DNA from: Taishania sp045629585
Lineage (GTDB): Bacteria; Bacteroidota; Bacteroidia; Flavobacteriales_D; Crocinitomicaceae
Length of the DNA: 64,000 bases
Direction: 5' to 3'
NCBI GenBank assembly: GCA_045629585.1
Contig: JAZQRM010000021.1
Span: forward strand, 68,078-132,077
Below, piece after piece: positions 42,858-52,484 of the stretch. The position numbers were made by a program, and so were the translations under genes. Within the stretch, counting starts at the first letter, position 1. Every line of letters starts with the position of its first letter. Below the pieces are notes generated by a model. It was not told where the DNA came from and did not search any database. It saw nothing but the letters and a program-made list of their open reading frames with translations.

Positions 42858-44063
42858 ATGAAAAGTTTGCGTGTGCTAATCGGTATATCCGGTGGTATTG
42901 CAGCTTATAAAATTGCTTTTTTAATAAGATATTTAAAAAAAGAAGGGGCAGAAGTCAAATGTATAATGACTCCTGCCTCTTGTGATTTTATAAGCCCTCT
43001 AGTTGTGTCTACTTTATCCGAAAATCCTGTAGCAATCGAGTTTTGGAATAAATCAGACGGATCGTGGAATAATCATGTCGAATATGGTTTATGGGCGGAT
43101 GTAATGATTATTGCACCAGCAACTGCAAATACCCTAGCAAAGATGGTGGCAGGTAGCTGTGATAATTTTTTATTAGCTACTTATTTATCGAATAGAGGAC
43201 GCACTGTTGTTGTACCAGCTATGGATTTAGATATGTATGTTCATCCGACAACACAACGAAACCTTAAACAATTAAAACAAGACGGAGTTTATATATTACC
43301 AGCAGAGTCAGGGCTTTTAGCTTCCGGTTTAGAGGGGCAAGGGCGAATGGCAGAACCAGAAAATATTCTTCAATTTGTAAAAGAATTGATGACAACTCAG
43401 GATGTTCTGAAAGGAAAAAAGTTTTTAGTGACAGCTGGACCAACTTATGAAGCAATTGATCCTGTTCGGTTTATTGGTAATCACTCAACCGGTAAGATGG
43501 GGTTTGAATTAGCAGAGGAATTAGCACGTAAAGGAGCTGAAGTATTTCTAATCGCTGGTCCAACTCTATGCCGTGCAAAGCATAGCCGAATTCAAACAAT
43601 TGACGTCGTATCCGCCCAAGAAATGTTGACAGAAGTAATGAAGATTTGGCCTGATATGCAAGGAGGTATATTTGCAGCTGCGGTTGCAGACTATAAACCA
43701 GCAGTTATTGCGGATCAAAAAATCAAGAAAAAGGACAATGAAATGCAACTGGAACTCGTTAAGAATCCAGATATATTGCGTTGGGCAGGTTCAACACGAA
43801 AAATGGAACAGATTTTGGTTGGATTTGCTTTAGAAACAAATGATGCGGAACAGAACGGTTTAAAAAAATGTAAAGACAAAAATCTTGATTTTATTGTGGT
43901 AAATTCCCCAGTCAAAAACATTAGTGGTTTTGGTGCAGATACAAACCAAATTTCGATTGTAGAAGCAAACAATAAAATAACTAAATTTGAGTTAAAACCT
44001 AAGCAATCAGTTGCACAAGACATCATTCAATATTTAATTGATTTTAAAAATGCAAGGATTTAA
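42858..44063 (+). CDS. coaBC: bifunctional phosphopantothenoylcysteine decarboxylase/phosphopantothenate-cysteine ligase
   Basis: A 401-residue fusion. The CoaC part (1-180) is a flavin decarboxylase with GGIAAYKIAF, the catalytic His region NHVEYGLWADVMIIAPATANTLAKM and PAMDLDMY. The loop that holds a conserved Cys in Escherichia coli reads LLASGLEGQGRM, with Ser at that place, as in other Bacteroidota as far as I recall. The CoaB part starts at LKGKKFLVTAGPTYEAIDPVRFIGNHSTGKMG and contains VKNPDIL and ISGFGADTNQISIV. It makes two steps of coenzyme A synthesis. Its end overlaps the DUF4835 start by 14 bases. Confidence 0.96.
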   Translation: MKSLRVLIGISGGIAAYKIAFLIRYLKKEGAEVKCIMTPASCDFISPLVVSTLSENPVAIEFWNKSDGSWNNHVEYGLWADVMIIAPATANTLAKMVAGSCDNFLLATYLSNRGRTVVVPAMDLDMYVHPTTQRNLKQLKQDGVYILPAESGLLASGLEGQGRMAEPENILQFVKELMTTQDVLKGKKFLVTAGPTYEAIDPVRFIGNHSTGKMGFELAEELARKGAEVFLIAGPTLCRAKHSRIQTIDVVSAQEMLTEVMKIWPDMQGGIFAAAVADYKPAVIADQKIKKKDNEMQLELVKNPDILRWAGSTRKMEQILVGFALETNDAEQNGLKKCKDKNLDFIVVNSPVKNISGFGADTNQISIVEANNKITKFELKPKQSVAQDIIQYLIDFKNARI

Positions 44064-44958
44064 AAATCTTCTATTGGGAATACTACTAAGCGGAAATATC
44101 TTCGCTCAAGAACTTAATTGTACAGTCTCAATCATCCCTAATAACAAACTTGTTGTTAGTACAACAGAACAAGAAATTTTACGTCAATTGGAGGATATCA
44201 TTCGTGAATTTATGAACAACACGAAATGGACAAAAGATAACTTCAAGATCGAAGAACGTATTAATTGCCAAATTCAATTTCAGTTAGACCAAATTCCATC
44301 TCCTGGTATTTATGAAGGGAAAATTCAAATACAAAGTTCTCGTCCTTCTTTTAACTCGAATTATAATTCATTGATTTTGAATTATAGAGATGATAATGTC
44401 GTTATCCCCTTTTCTAGAGGAGCAATGATAAACTATTCTTCTAATCAATTTAAAGATAATCTTACTTCGCTTTTGGCTTTTTACGCATACTATATAATAG
44501 GAATGGATTACGATTCGTTTGGCTTAAAAGGAGGTCAACAATATCTACAAGAAGCCCAAAATATTGCACTAAATGCATCTTCATCAGGATATGCAGGTTG
44601 GAATTCTGATCAATCAGGAAATAAAACAAACCGTTACTGGGTGATTGATAATGCTTTACATCAGTTGTTTGAACCTTTACGTGAATGTATGTATGAGTAT
44701 CATCGTTTAGGAGTTGATAAACTTTATGACGATAAGAATGGTGCTCGTTTAGCCATGTATGAAGCATTAAATAAGCTTTCAAAAGTTGTGGCAACTCGAC
44801 CTGGATCTTTTAACTTAACAACATTTATACAAGCTAAATCTAACGAAATAAAAATGGTGTATGCAGATGCGCCTCCAGCGGATAAGCAAAGAATGGTTCA
44901 ACTTTTAAAAAGATTAGACCCGGTTAATTCACCGAAATATGATGAAATATTGAAATAA
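44050..44958 (+). CDS. DUF4835 family secreted protein (T9SS-associated, PorD-like)
   Basis: A 302-residue protein with a signal peptide (cleavage near IFAQ). It has the DUF4835 pattern: LNCTVSIIPN, TKWTKDNFKIEERINCQIQFQL, IQIQSSRPSFNSNYNSLILNYRD, YYIIGMDYDSFGLKGGQQY and RYWVIDNALHQLFEPLRECMYEYHRLGVDKL. The family is restricted to Bacteroidota and some catalogues call it the T9SS protein PorD; I give that name only from memory. I use the ATG at 44050; an upstream TTG at 44038 is in frame but unlikely. Overlaps coaBC by 14 bases and recN by one base. Confidence 0.88.
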   Translation: MQGFKNLLLGILLSGNIFAQELNCTVSIIPNNKLVVSTTEQEILRQLEDIIREFMNNTKWTKDNFKIEERINCQIQFQLDQIPSPGIYEGKIQIQSSRPSFNSNYNSLILNYRDDNVVIPFSRGAMINYSSNQFKDNLTSLLAFYAYYIIGMDYDSFGLKGGQQYLQEAQNIALNASSSGYAGWNSDQSGNKTNRYWVIDNALHQLFEPLRECMYEYHRLGVDKLYDDKNGARLAMYEALNKLSKVVATRPGSFNLTTFIQAKSNEIKMVYADAPPADKQRMVQLLKRLDPVNSPKYDEILK

Positions 44959-46601
44959 TGCTGACTCATCTATTCATAAAAAATTTCGCCCTGATTCAAG
45001 AAGTATCTATTGAATTCAAAAAAGGATATACTGTCTTTACCGGAGAAACTGGTTCTGGTAAATCTATTTTTCTTAACGCTCTAAATCTTATTCTCGGCGA
45101 GCGTGCAGATTATAAGGTTATTGGACCTGATGCTGACAAAGCTGTTGTAGAGGCAACTTTTGATTTGTCAAGTGTTAATATTCAATCATTTTTTGAGCAG
45201 TTTGATATAGATTATGAAGTAGAAACTATCATCAGACGAGAAGTTACAAAGCAAGGTAAATCAAGAACATTTGTAAATGACATACCTGTTCCTCTATCTA
45301 CATTAAAGGAACTAACTGGAAAACTTATATCTATTCATTCTCAATACAATACGCTAGACTTAAAACGTAAGGAATATCAACTGTTTGTACTCGATATTTT
45401 AGCCAATACTTGGCAAGATCGTAAATCATTTGAAGAGGCTTTTGTCAGTGTTCAAAAGATTAAAAAAACGTTAGCAGAGAAGGAAGAACAATTGTTGGAG
45501 ACTTCAAAAAATCAGGACTACATTCTATTTCAATTAAATGAACTGAATGAGCTAGAGTTAACAAGTACGAATTTTGAAGATTTAGAAAGACAACTTAAAT
45601 CCATTGAAAATGCTGGAGAAATCAAGCACTTGAATGAATTAGTAACCAATCTTTTTGAAGACGAAAAAGGAATTATATCGCTTTTAGCGACTGCCAAAAA
45701 TAGTTTACAAAGATTAGTTAATCTAGATCCATCAAATGACGACAAATTGCAACGGTTGATTGCGTTAGAAATTGAATCTAAAGATTTAGTTAATGAATTT
45801 GAAACCTCTCGTGAGATTGAAATAAGTGATTTTGAAATTCAAACACTTTTAACGAAGGTAGATAAATTTAACAGCGCCTTAAGAAAGCATAGATTGAGCT
45901 CCCAAGAAGAACTATTAGAAGTCTATACCAAGTTAGCTGCAACTATAGAAGGATCTGAGGACTTGCAAGATGAAATAGAAAGTTTGAAGGAGAAGATTCA
46001 TATTTTAGATGCTGATATTTTGGTTAAAGCAAGTAAACTACATGAAAAACGCTTGAAGCCCATTGAATCCTTAGAGAAGAAGTTCTCGGAAGAATTAAGT
46101 GCCTTAAAGCTCCCTAATACACGTATAAAATTCGAGTTAAAACCACTTCAAATACCTAATAAAACTGGAATTTCAGATTTAGATTTACTTTTCAGTGCCA
46201 ATATAGGCATGGATCCAGTTGCAATTGAAAATGCGGCCTCTGGAGGAGAGTTATCTCGAGTAATGTTGATTATTCAAAAACTAATATCTGAGAAAATTGC
46301 TTTACCAACTTTATTTTTTGATGAGATAGATACTGGAGTTTCAGGTGATGTTGCTCAAAGAATTGGTTTCTTACTACAACAGATGGGGGAAAATATTCAA
46401 TTATTTGCAATCTCACATTTACCTCAAGTAGCAGCGAAAGCTCAATGGCATTATAAAGTTGAGAAGAAGATCGCTGGTGAAAGAACATTGACAGAAATTA
46501 ATCCAGTGAACGGGGAGGACAGAGTTGTTGAAATTGCTAAGTTGATGAGTGGAGATGTGGTGAATGCTGCTGCAATTGAAAATGCACGATTATTAATGTA
46601 A
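44958..46601 (+). CDS. recN: DNA repair protein RecN
   Basis: A 547-residue SMC-like ATPase. Walker A GETGSGKS is at 29-36, then HSQYNTLDLKRKEYQLFVLD (the Q-loop region), two coiled-coil arms around 165-345, the signature ENAASGGELSRVMLII, and Walker B LPTLFFDEIDTGVSGDVAQRI followed by FAISHLPQVAAKA. RecN holds broken DNA ends together for recombination repair. It is coupled by one-base overlap to the upstream DUF4835 gene. Confidence 0.96.
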   Translation: MLTHLFIKNFALIQEVSIEFKKGYTVFTGETGSGKSIFLNALNLILGERADYKVIGPDADKAVVEATFDLSSVNIQSFFEQFDIDYEVETIIRREVTKQGKSRTFVNDIPVPLSTLKELTGKLISIHSQYNTLDLKRKEYQLFVLDILANTWQDRKSFEEAFVSVQKIKKTLAEKEEQLLETSKNQDYILFQLNELNELELTSTNFEDLERQLKSIENAGEIKHLNELVTNLFEDEKGIISLLATAKNSLQRLVNLDPSNDDKLQRLIALEIESKDLVNEFETSREIEISDFEIQTLLTKVDKFNSALRKHRLSSQEELLEVYTKLAATIEGSEDLQDEIESLKEKIHILDADILVKASKLHEKRLKPIESLEKKFSEELSALKLPNTRIKFELKPLQIPNKTGISDLDLLFSANIGMDPVAIENAASGGELSRVMLIIQKLISEKIALPTLFFDEIDTGVSGDVAQRIGFLLQQMGENIQLFAISHLPQVAAKAQWHYKVEKKIAGERTLTEINPVNGEDRVVEIAKLMSGDVVNAAAIENARLLM

Positions 46602-46603
46602 AA

Positions 46604-47548
46604 ATGTTAGATAAATTATTTATTCCTTATACCTTTCCTAAATTAGATTTTGAAGTCCAGCACGGAGATAAAATTCTTCTAATAGGAAGTTGTTTCTCCG
46701 ATGAAATTGGAAATCATTTCTCAAATGCTGGTCATGATTGTTTAGTAAATCCTTTTGGTACAATTTTTCATCCCACAGCTTTAGCTAATAATATTTTAGC
46801 TTGTTTTGACAATGTGTATCAAGAAAATATACTGGAACGCGATGGGTCTTTTTACTCGTGGGATTGTAGTACTAAAGTAACAGCAAAATCATTTGAAGAA
46901 ATAGAATCTTTACTGTTTGATACACGGCTAAAAGTTGCTGAATTCCTATCTGAGGCAAAAGTTTTATTTGTTACCTTAGGTACAGCGTGGGGATATGAGC
47001 TTTTACAAACGGAACAATTGGTCGCTAATTGCCATAAAGCTCCAGCTGATTATTTTCAGAAAATCTTATCCTCTACCTATGAGATGATACAAGATTGGAC
47101 AATTTGCGTTGAAAAATTAAAGGAAATTAATCCCGATTTAAAAATTGTTTTTACAGTCTCTCCGGTTCGCCATATAAAAGATGGATTGACCGAGAATATG
47201 CATTCTAAGTCCAGATTAATCGAAGTATCCCAACAATTGTCTGTAGAGGATAATGTGAGCTATTTTGCATCTTATGAATATATGATTGATGTATTAAGAG
47301 ATTACAGATTTTATAAACCAGACGGCGTACATCCAAGTGAGCAGGCTGTTTCTTTAATATGGGAGAATCTACAAAGATCCTTAATGAATGCGGATACCAT
47401 TCAGTTAAATGAAACTGTTGAAAAATTTAATCGTTTAAAAACACATCGCTTACAGGACGAGTCCATTGAAAGTTATAATCGTTTTTCGGAAAAGTTGACT
47501 CAAAAAAAAATGGAGTTACTTACTCGTAACTCCAAATTAAAAATTTAA
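46604..47548 (+). CDS. GSCFA domain protein
   Basis: A 314-residue protein with the GSCFA motif near the N terminus (LLIGSCFSDEIGNHF, then NPFGTIFHP) followed by a domain with VTLGTAWGYEL, VFTVSPVRHIKDGLTENMHSKSRLIEVS and YKPDGVHPSEQAV. This is an SGNH-hydrolase-like fold: the Ser of GSCFS and the Asp-x-x-His of DGVHP correspond to the usual catalytic residues. Its substrate is unknown. It starts 3 bases after recN. Confidence 0.88.
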   Translation: MLDKLFIPYTFPKLDFEVQHGDKILLIGSCFSDEIGNHFSNAGHDCLVNPFGTIFHPTALANNILACFDNVYQENILERDGSFYSWDCSTKVTAKSFEEIESLLFDTRLKVAEFLSEAKVLFVTLGTAWGYELLQTEQLVANCHKAPADYFQKILSSTYEMIQDWTICVEKLKEINPDLKIVFTVSPVRHIKDGLTENMHSKSRLIEVSQQLSVEDNVSYFASYEYMIDVLRDYRFYKPDGVHPSEQAVSLIWENLQRSLMNADTIQLNETVEKFNRLKTHRLQDESIESYNRFSEKLTQKKMELLTRNSKLKI

Positions 47549-47565
47549 GTATTTATTCGCTATAA

Positions 47566-48849
47566 TTATTGTACTCGGGTTATTACATTCGAGTACTCTT
47601 TTTTCTCACCAGGTAATGGTTTAAAAAGTGTTACTTTCCAGATGTATGTTTTATTAACCGGCACTAATTCACCTGTAGTTTGATCAATACCATCCCAACC
47701 TTCAGCAGTTGTGCTTTTATGAATTACACGTCCTGTGGATGGTTCCAATATTAGCATTTCAAATGGTGTATCTCTTTGTGTTAAAGCATAAGGGATAAAT
47801 GTTCGATTTCTTTGATCTTGACTATTAATATTAAAAGCGTTTGGTGCTAATAAATTGTAGTTTTGATCTACAACAATCTTATTACTAATCTCCATCGGAC
47901 AGCCATTTGTACCAACAGTATTAAACACAATATCATAATCTCCTTTATAAAAAGGGTTAATTGTATAGTCTTCACCTGACATTGACACTCCGTTTAATGA
48001 CCACGATTGGATGAAATTCTGTGTAACAGGTTCAATCGTAATTTGAGGTACTCCTTTTACAAAGTGGTAGTTTTCAATCACACTTATTTTGCTTGAGCGC
48101 TCTATAGGAAGTACGCTAAAGGACTGAATTTTTTGAGATCCATTGTAAACTGTATATTCACCTGCTTGCAGTTTCTTAATGACTAAGGTTCCTTTTACAG
48201 GTATTTCAGAGCTTTGGTTTTCAGAAATTAACTGAAATGTAGAGCCATATTTGTTTTCTAACTCTAAAGTTTGATTTTCACAATAAGTAGACAGTAAATC
48301 AAAGGAGTACTTGATAGTATTGTTTTGTGAAATAATAGAAAGTGGTGCCTCAACGAAACCATTTATATCCTTTATCAACAGAGGTATCACAGTTACTGAA
48401 CTTACGAGACCTTTCTGAGCCACTGTTTTTGATCTGTTATGCTGTGAAATTTCAGAATTGCTTTGGTGATTCTCTTTATTTATTAACTTATAGTCATTCA
48501 CTATATTCTGTACTAGATCAATGTGCACTTCTTGAGTACTCTTTCCTTTATCTGAACGTTCTTGTGACATACTCGTTTCTTGTGCCGAGGTTTGAGTCAA
48601 GGAAGCCAAAGAATTGGTGGTGTTAGATGGTGATTGCACAGAACTATTACCCAATGAAATATAGACCACTGATGCAGTAATAATTGCAGTAGAAATACCT
48701 AATATAGTTTTCCAAGGTAATCCTGGTTTATTCACCGGCATAACCTTATCCAAACGTGTACTCATTTGCTCCCAAGCTTTTGAGTCAAAAGGTAATTCTT
48801 GCTTATCAAGATATTCCCTTATTTGCTTATCAAATTTATTCACATCCAT
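47566..48849 (-). CDS. putative anti-sigma membrane partner with a gliding-motility-type C-terminal domain
   Basis: A 427-residue protein with no signal peptide. The first 45 residues (MDVNKFDKQIREYLDKQELPFDSKAWEQM) are predicted cytoplasmic and resemble the N-terminal zone of anti-sigma factors, one membrane helix follows at 47-66, then a Ser/Thr/Asn-rich periplasmic part with beta strands. The last 90 residues (NAFNINSQDQRNRTFIPYA ... GWDGIDQTTGELVPVNKTYIWKV) look like the CHU_C / type B T9SS C-terminal domain. Its start overlaps the ECF sigma gene by 14 bases, so the pair is almost certainly a sigma/anti-sigma module. No zinc-binding Cys-His motif is visible. Confidence 0.78.
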   Translation of the reverse strand: MDVNKFDKQIREYLDKQELPFDSKAWEQMSTRLDKVMPVNKPGLPWKTILGISTAIITASVVYISLGNSSVQSPSNTTNSLASLTQTSAQETSMSQERSDKGKSTQEVHIDLVQNIVNDYKLINKENHQSNSEISQHNRSKTVAQKGLVSSVTVIPLLIKDINGFVEAPLSIISQNNTIKYSFDLLSTYCENQTLELENKYGSTFQLISENQSSEIPVKGTLVIKKLQAGEYTVYNGSQKIQSFSVLPIERSSKISVIENYHFVKGVPQITIEPVTQNFIQSWSLNGVSMSGEDYTINPFYKGDYDIVFNTVGTNGCPMEISNKIVVDQNYNLLAPNAFNINSQDQRNRTFIPYALTQRDTPFEMLILEPSTGRVIHKSTTAEGWDGIDQTTGELVPVNKTYIWKVTLFKPLPGEKKEYSNVITRVQ

Positions 48850-49411
48850 GGCTAGTTACCAATTGGTTACTTAAAATCTTCATTAATTTTTTACGTGCCT
48901 TTGCTAAATTAGACTTTGAGGCTCCTTCACTTATTCCTAAGGTTTCGGCAATTTTCTTATGCGTAAATTCCTCCACAACGTATAAATTGAATACCATTCG
49001 ATAGGCAGGTGAAAGTTGTTCAATTGCTTCTAATACTTTTTCATGATTAAGCTCTATCTCATTTTCAATCTCTTGAGCTTCTAGTGGATCATCAAACTCA
49101 TTAGATTGATTAACATCCGTTAATTCAATAAAATAAATCTTATTCTTTCGAATAGCATCTATAGCTGAATTCACAACAATTCGTCTAAGCCAACCATCAA
49201 AGCTACCTTGATTGTTGTACGTCGCCAACTTCTCAAATACCTTAATAAAGGCATTTTGTAAAACTTCTTGTGCTGAATCTTTATCGGTAATATATCTATA
49301 AATTACTACCAACATCTTACCATAATATAAACGAAATAATTGCTCTTGTGCTCGACGTTCATTTCGAATACAACCACTAATAATGTCTTTTATATTTATT
49401 TTATCTTTCAC
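48836..49411 (-). CDS. ECF-type RNA polymerase sigma factor
   Basis: A 191-residue sigma-70 protein with region 2 (QEQLFRLYYGKMLVVIYRYITDKDSAQEVLQNAFIKVFEKLATYN and GWLRRIVVNSAIDAIRK) and region 4 (LEAIEQLSPAYRMVFNLYVVEEFTHKKIAETLGISEGASKSNLAKARKKL). It directs transcription of an envelope or secretion regulon in response to its membrane partner encoded just downstream. No ATG is available; I use the GTG at 49411 (KDKINIKDIISGC follows), although in-frame TTG codons exist further upstream at 49429 and 49438. Confidence 0.9.
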   Translation of the reverse strand: MKDKINIKDIISGCIRNERRAQEQLFRLYYGKMLVVIYRYITDKDSAQEVLQNAFIKVFEKLATYNNQGSFDGWLRRIVVNSAIDAIRKNKIYFIELTDVNQSNEFDDPLEAQEIENEIELNHEKVLEAIEQLSPAYRMVFNLYVVEEFTHKKIAETLGISEGASKSNLAKARKKLMKILSNQLVTSHGCE

Positions 49412-49571
49412 AACACAGTAATCATTCAATAGACGCAAAATACAAAAAAGCGTTGCCTAATGAAAGAAACTTTTCCCCATTCGTGAAAAATAAATACAGC
49501 TTTTGTTTTAGATAAAGAAAAATAACTAATTTAATGGAGTTTGTAAACACTTTAAACTTAAACTTTTATCT

Positions 49572-50510
49572 ATGAAAGTAACTGTAGTAGGCGCAGGGAA
49601 CGTTGGGGCAACTTGTGCTGATGTTCTAGCGCATCGAGAAATTGCTAATGAAATTGTATTGCTTGATATTAAAGAAGGATTTGCGGAAGGTAAGGCTTTG
49701 GATATTTGGCAATCTGCTCCAATTAACCTTTATGACTCGAGAACAATTGGCTCTACAAATGATTATTCAAAGACGGCTAATTCAGAAGTTGTCGTTATTA
49801 CTTCAGGATTACCTCGGAAACCAGGAATGTCACGAGACGATTTAATCGCAACAAACGCAGGAATAGTAGAGGAGGTAACTCAAAAAATCATTCAATATTC
49901 TCCAAATGCTATTATAATTGTTGTGTCGAATCCTTTAGATGTGATGACTTATTGCGCTTATTTGTCCGCAAAAGTCGATAGTCGTAAGGTTTTTGGTATG
50001 GCGGGTATATTAGATACGGCTCGATATAGAGCTTTTTTAGCATCTGAATTAAATGTGTCTCCTAAGGATATTCAAGCCGTTTTAATGGGTGGACATGGTG
50101 ACACCATGGTTCCTCTTCCTCGTTATACGACAGTGGGAGGGATTCCAGTTACTGAATTGATAGAAGAATCAAAATTGACTGAAATCATAGAGCGCACAAA
50201 AGTAGGAGGCGGTGAAATCGTACAGTTATTAGGAACCTCTGCTTGGTACGCACCTGGTGCGGCTGCGGCTCAAATGGTTGAAGCAATTGTTAGAGATCAA
50301 AAAAGGGTCTTCCCTGTTTGCGCATGGTTACAAGGGGAATATGGCTTATCCGATATTTATTTAGGTGTACCGGTAATTCTCGGTAAGAATGGAATTGAAA
50401 GAATTATAGAATTGGACTTAAATGGAGAAGAACGAAAATTACTTTTAGACTCAGCGAAAGCAGTAAAAGAAGTAATGGGAGTACTCGACAATATGGAAAA
50501 AGTTAAATAA
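49572..50510 (+). CDS. mdh: malate dehydrogenase
   Basis: A 312-residue LDH-like malate dehydrogenase. The Rossmann motif is GAGNVGATCADVLA at the N terminus, followed by LLDIKEG (NAD-specific), TSGLPRKPGMSRDDL, VVSNPLDVMTY with the substrate Arg nearby, and the catalytic His in GGHGDTMVPLPRY. It converts malate and oxaloacetate in the citric acid cycle. It stands alone and ends at a strong terminator. Confidence 0.97.
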   Translation: MKVTVVGAGNVGATCADVLAHREIANEIVLLDIKEGFAEGKALDIWQSAPINLYDSRTIGSTNDYSKTANSEVVVITSGLPRKPGMSRDDLIATNAGIVEEVTQKIIQYSPNAIIIVVSNPLDVMTYCAYLSAKVDSRKVFGMAGILDTARYRAFLASELNVSPKDIQAVLMGGHGDTMVPLPRYTTVGGIPVTELIEESKLTEIIERTKVGGGEIVQLLGTSAWYAPGAAAAQMVEAIVRDQKRVFPVCAWLQGEYGLSDIYLGVPVILGKNGIERIIELDLNGEERKLLLDSAKAVKEVMGVLDNMEKVK

Positions 50511-50540
50511 AAAAAAGGGGCTTTATGTCCCTTTTTTTTA
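50510..50540. terminator. bidirectional terminator after mdh
   Basis: An A tract plus GGGGC (50517-50521) pairs with GTCCC (50527-50531, one G-T pair) plus a T tract around a 5-base loop. It serves mdh and the convergent lipoprotein gene. Confidence 0.85.
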
Positions 50541-51968
50541 TTCTATCTCGTACGCTCCTAAATCCGGAAGCGGTAATCTCAAAACCCCTCGGATGTCGGT
50601 ATTATTAATTGTTGGATACATCGGTGATCCAGCATCTTTACATGGCGAATCCGACATTAAACTAAAATCAAATGCCGATTGATTCTTAATTTTAGGGTTA
50701 ATTAGCCAAGTATTATTAGCTGTTATACCAGGATATTCAAGTGGCTCTGCATTCCAAATAAAATTTCTATCAAAGAAAAATTGATTCGTCCCAATGTTAT
50801 CTGTATTAATTGCTAATTCATAATTAAGTGTTCCATATATGATGGAATTAGTAATCCTACCATCAATATTAGTAACTATTGTTTGATTGTTACCACTGTA
50901 ATTGTCGCTTATTCCAACCGCAGCCGCTTGGTTTGTTCCTTGACCAAATCCTAAAAACGTACATTGGTTAAAATCAAAAGCAGCACCTGCTAAATTGACA
51001 AAAGCGTGAATACCATTTTTAGCAATTACATTATTCTCACCTTTAATTCTTGCCCCTGCGAAACTTAGAATACCGTAATAAGAATGACTGTAAATTAAAC
51101 TATTATTTATCGTTAGGGTGGGAGTCGTACCATTTGATGGCGCTGCACCTTCTAAATGTATACCTGTTGCCCCATTTTTAATAATAACGTGATTGAAATA
51201 ACTGGGTAATGCTTCTTTAAAATAAACCCCTTGATACTGTCCAGGAACGTCATTGTAAAATGATTCTAAACGATCACTCTGAATGGTAACGGGATTTGTG
51301 ACTGTACCTTCGATGTTTAAAGTTCCTTTATAGTTAAACAAAAAAGAATTTTTATGTAAATGGATTGATGTCCCAGCTTGAATCGTTAATGTTTTAGCTG
51401 AGTCAACAAATGCGGCACCATAGATAACGTGTGGTTTATCATTTGGCCAGATACCTTCGTTTAAATCCCATCCACTTGAACTCCCAGACAAGTTTGAGTA
51501 GTGATAGTACATATCTTGTCCCCAGGCTGCTAGAATGATGTATTGATCTTTTCCATTTGCTCTAAATAAGATGGAATCTTCAACCACCATTGGTAGGTCT
51601 TGCCCATTTATATTAAGCGTAACTTCAACGAATAAAAACAAGCTGTCTTTGGATTCAATCTCTGTATTTTTAAAGGTAGTACCACTTAAACCATCAAAAT
51701 TTACTCGAAATACAGAATTTTCACCTCCCATAAGTCTCACTTCTTCAATGTTTAAGGTTGAATTTGTTGTGTTATAAACTTTCAATTGTTGAGTAGTTGA
51801 TCCTATGGTAGTGAAGATTGTATCAAAAACAACAGTATCTTTGCTAAACGCTAAGTTACCAGTGTTAGGCATGATGTTCTTCTTTTTACACGACGTCGTA
51901 AGAGCAATCACACCAAACAATGAAAGCAGTAGTGTGAAAATAAATGTGTTATGATTCAACTTTAGCAT
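50538..51968 (-). CDS. lipoprotein with parallel beta-helix repeats
   Basis: A 476-residue protein with an unusually long N-terminal hydrophobic part and the lipobox LTTSCKKK (Cys27). An Ig-like region (about 40-125) is followed by a right-handed beta-helix region (about 150-440) with repeated short strands ending in N or G (for example NHVIIKNGATGIHLEG and NNSLIYSHSYYGIL, then NVIAKNGIHAFVNLAG). The final phrase SPCKDAGSP ... DIRGVLRLPLPDLGAYE is the standard ending of the choice-of-anchor/beta-helix family found in Bacteroidota surface proteins. Function unknown; probably polysaccharide or surface binding. Confidence 0.85.
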   Translation of the reverse strand: MLKLNHNTFIFTLLLSLFGVIALTTSCKKKNIMPNTGNLAFSKDTVVFDTIFTTIGSTTQQLKVYNTTNSTLNIEEVRLMGGENSVFRVNFDGLSGTTFKNTEIESKDSLFLFVEVTLNINGQDLPMVVEDSILFRANGKDQYIILAAWGQDMYYHYSNLSGSSSGWDLNEGIWPNDKPHVIYGAAFVDSAKTLTIQAGTSIHLHKNSFLFNYKGTLNIEGTVTNPVTIQSDRLESFYNDVPGQYQGVYFKEALPSYFNHVIIKNGATGIHLEGAAPSNGTTPTLTINNSLIYSHSYYGILSFAGARIKGENNVIAKNGIHAFVNLAGAAFDFNQCTFLGFGQGTNQAAAVGISDNYSGNNQTIVTNIDGRITNSIIYGTLNYELAINTDNIGTNQFFFDRNFIWNAEPLEYPGITANNTWLINPKIKNQSAFDFSLMSDSPCKDAGSPMYPTINNTDIRGVLRLPLPDLGAYEIE

Positions 51969-52060
51969 ATTTTTGAATAAAATCTAGATAAAAGTAAACA
52001 TTTAAACGGATTTTATTACGAAAAATTGCAGGTAGCGTGTCACAATTAAAAATATTTGAT

Positions 52061-52068
52061 TAAATTTG
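52061..52068 (+). promoter_or_regulatory. -7 box upstream of rpmE2
   Basis: TAAATTTG, an exact TAnnTTTG match, 39 bases before the ATG at 52108. It contains the in-frame TTG at 52066, which argues against translation from there. No TTG -33 box at the right spacing. Confidence 0.45.
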
Positions 52069-52107
52069 CACTCCGTCAGGAAAAAACTAGATAATAATTA
52101 TTTCGAA

Positions 52108-52365
52108 ATGAAAAAAGATATACATCCATCAGATTACAGATTAGTGGTATTTAAAGATATGTCAAATGAATATTCTTTTGTATGCCCATCTTGTGCAACA
52201 TCTAACGAAACTATAGTTTGGGAAGATGGTAACGAATATCCATTAGTTAAATTGGATATCTCTCACAAGTCACACCCTTTTTACACAGGTATCCAACAAT
52301 TCGTTGATACTGCAGGACGTATCGATAAGTTCCAAACTCGTTACGGACGTCACAAAAGAAATTAA
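52108..52365 (+). CDS. rpmE2: 50S ribosomal protein L31 type B
   Basis: An 85-residue protein (MKKDIHPSDYRLVVFKDMS, then FVCPSCATSNETI, ISHKSHPFYTG and GRIDKFQTRYGRHKR). The length and the long insert identify the type B form, which does not need zinc. A single CPSC remains where zinc-type L31 has two Cys pairs. L31 bridges the ribosomal subunits. I use the ATG at 52108 because the open frame upstream begins only at a TTG within the -7 box. A strong terminator follows directly. Confidence 0.95.
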   Translation: MKKDIHPSDYRLVVFKDMSNEYSFVCPSCATSNETIVWEDGNEYPLVKLDISHKSHPFYTGIQQFVDTAGRIDKFQTRYGRHKRN

Positions 52366-52384
52366 TAGATATTTTATTCTATTT

Positions 52385-52417
52385 AAAGTCTTCTCAATTT
52401 GGGAAGACTTTTTTTGT
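52385..52417 (+). terminator. rpmE2 terminator
   Basis: AAAGTCTTCTC (52385-52395) pairs with GGGAAGACTTT (52401-52411) with one G-T pair around a 5-base loop, followed by a T tract. Confidence 0.9.
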
Positions 52418-52484
52418 TTATATAACAGGCTTCCATACTCGCATTTCGGTTTTTGTTTATACTTTTACTATAGAAGACAATAAC

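Noticed and set aside
44462..44794. 110-codon minus-strand open frame
   Set aside because: Antisense shadow of the DUF4835 gene.
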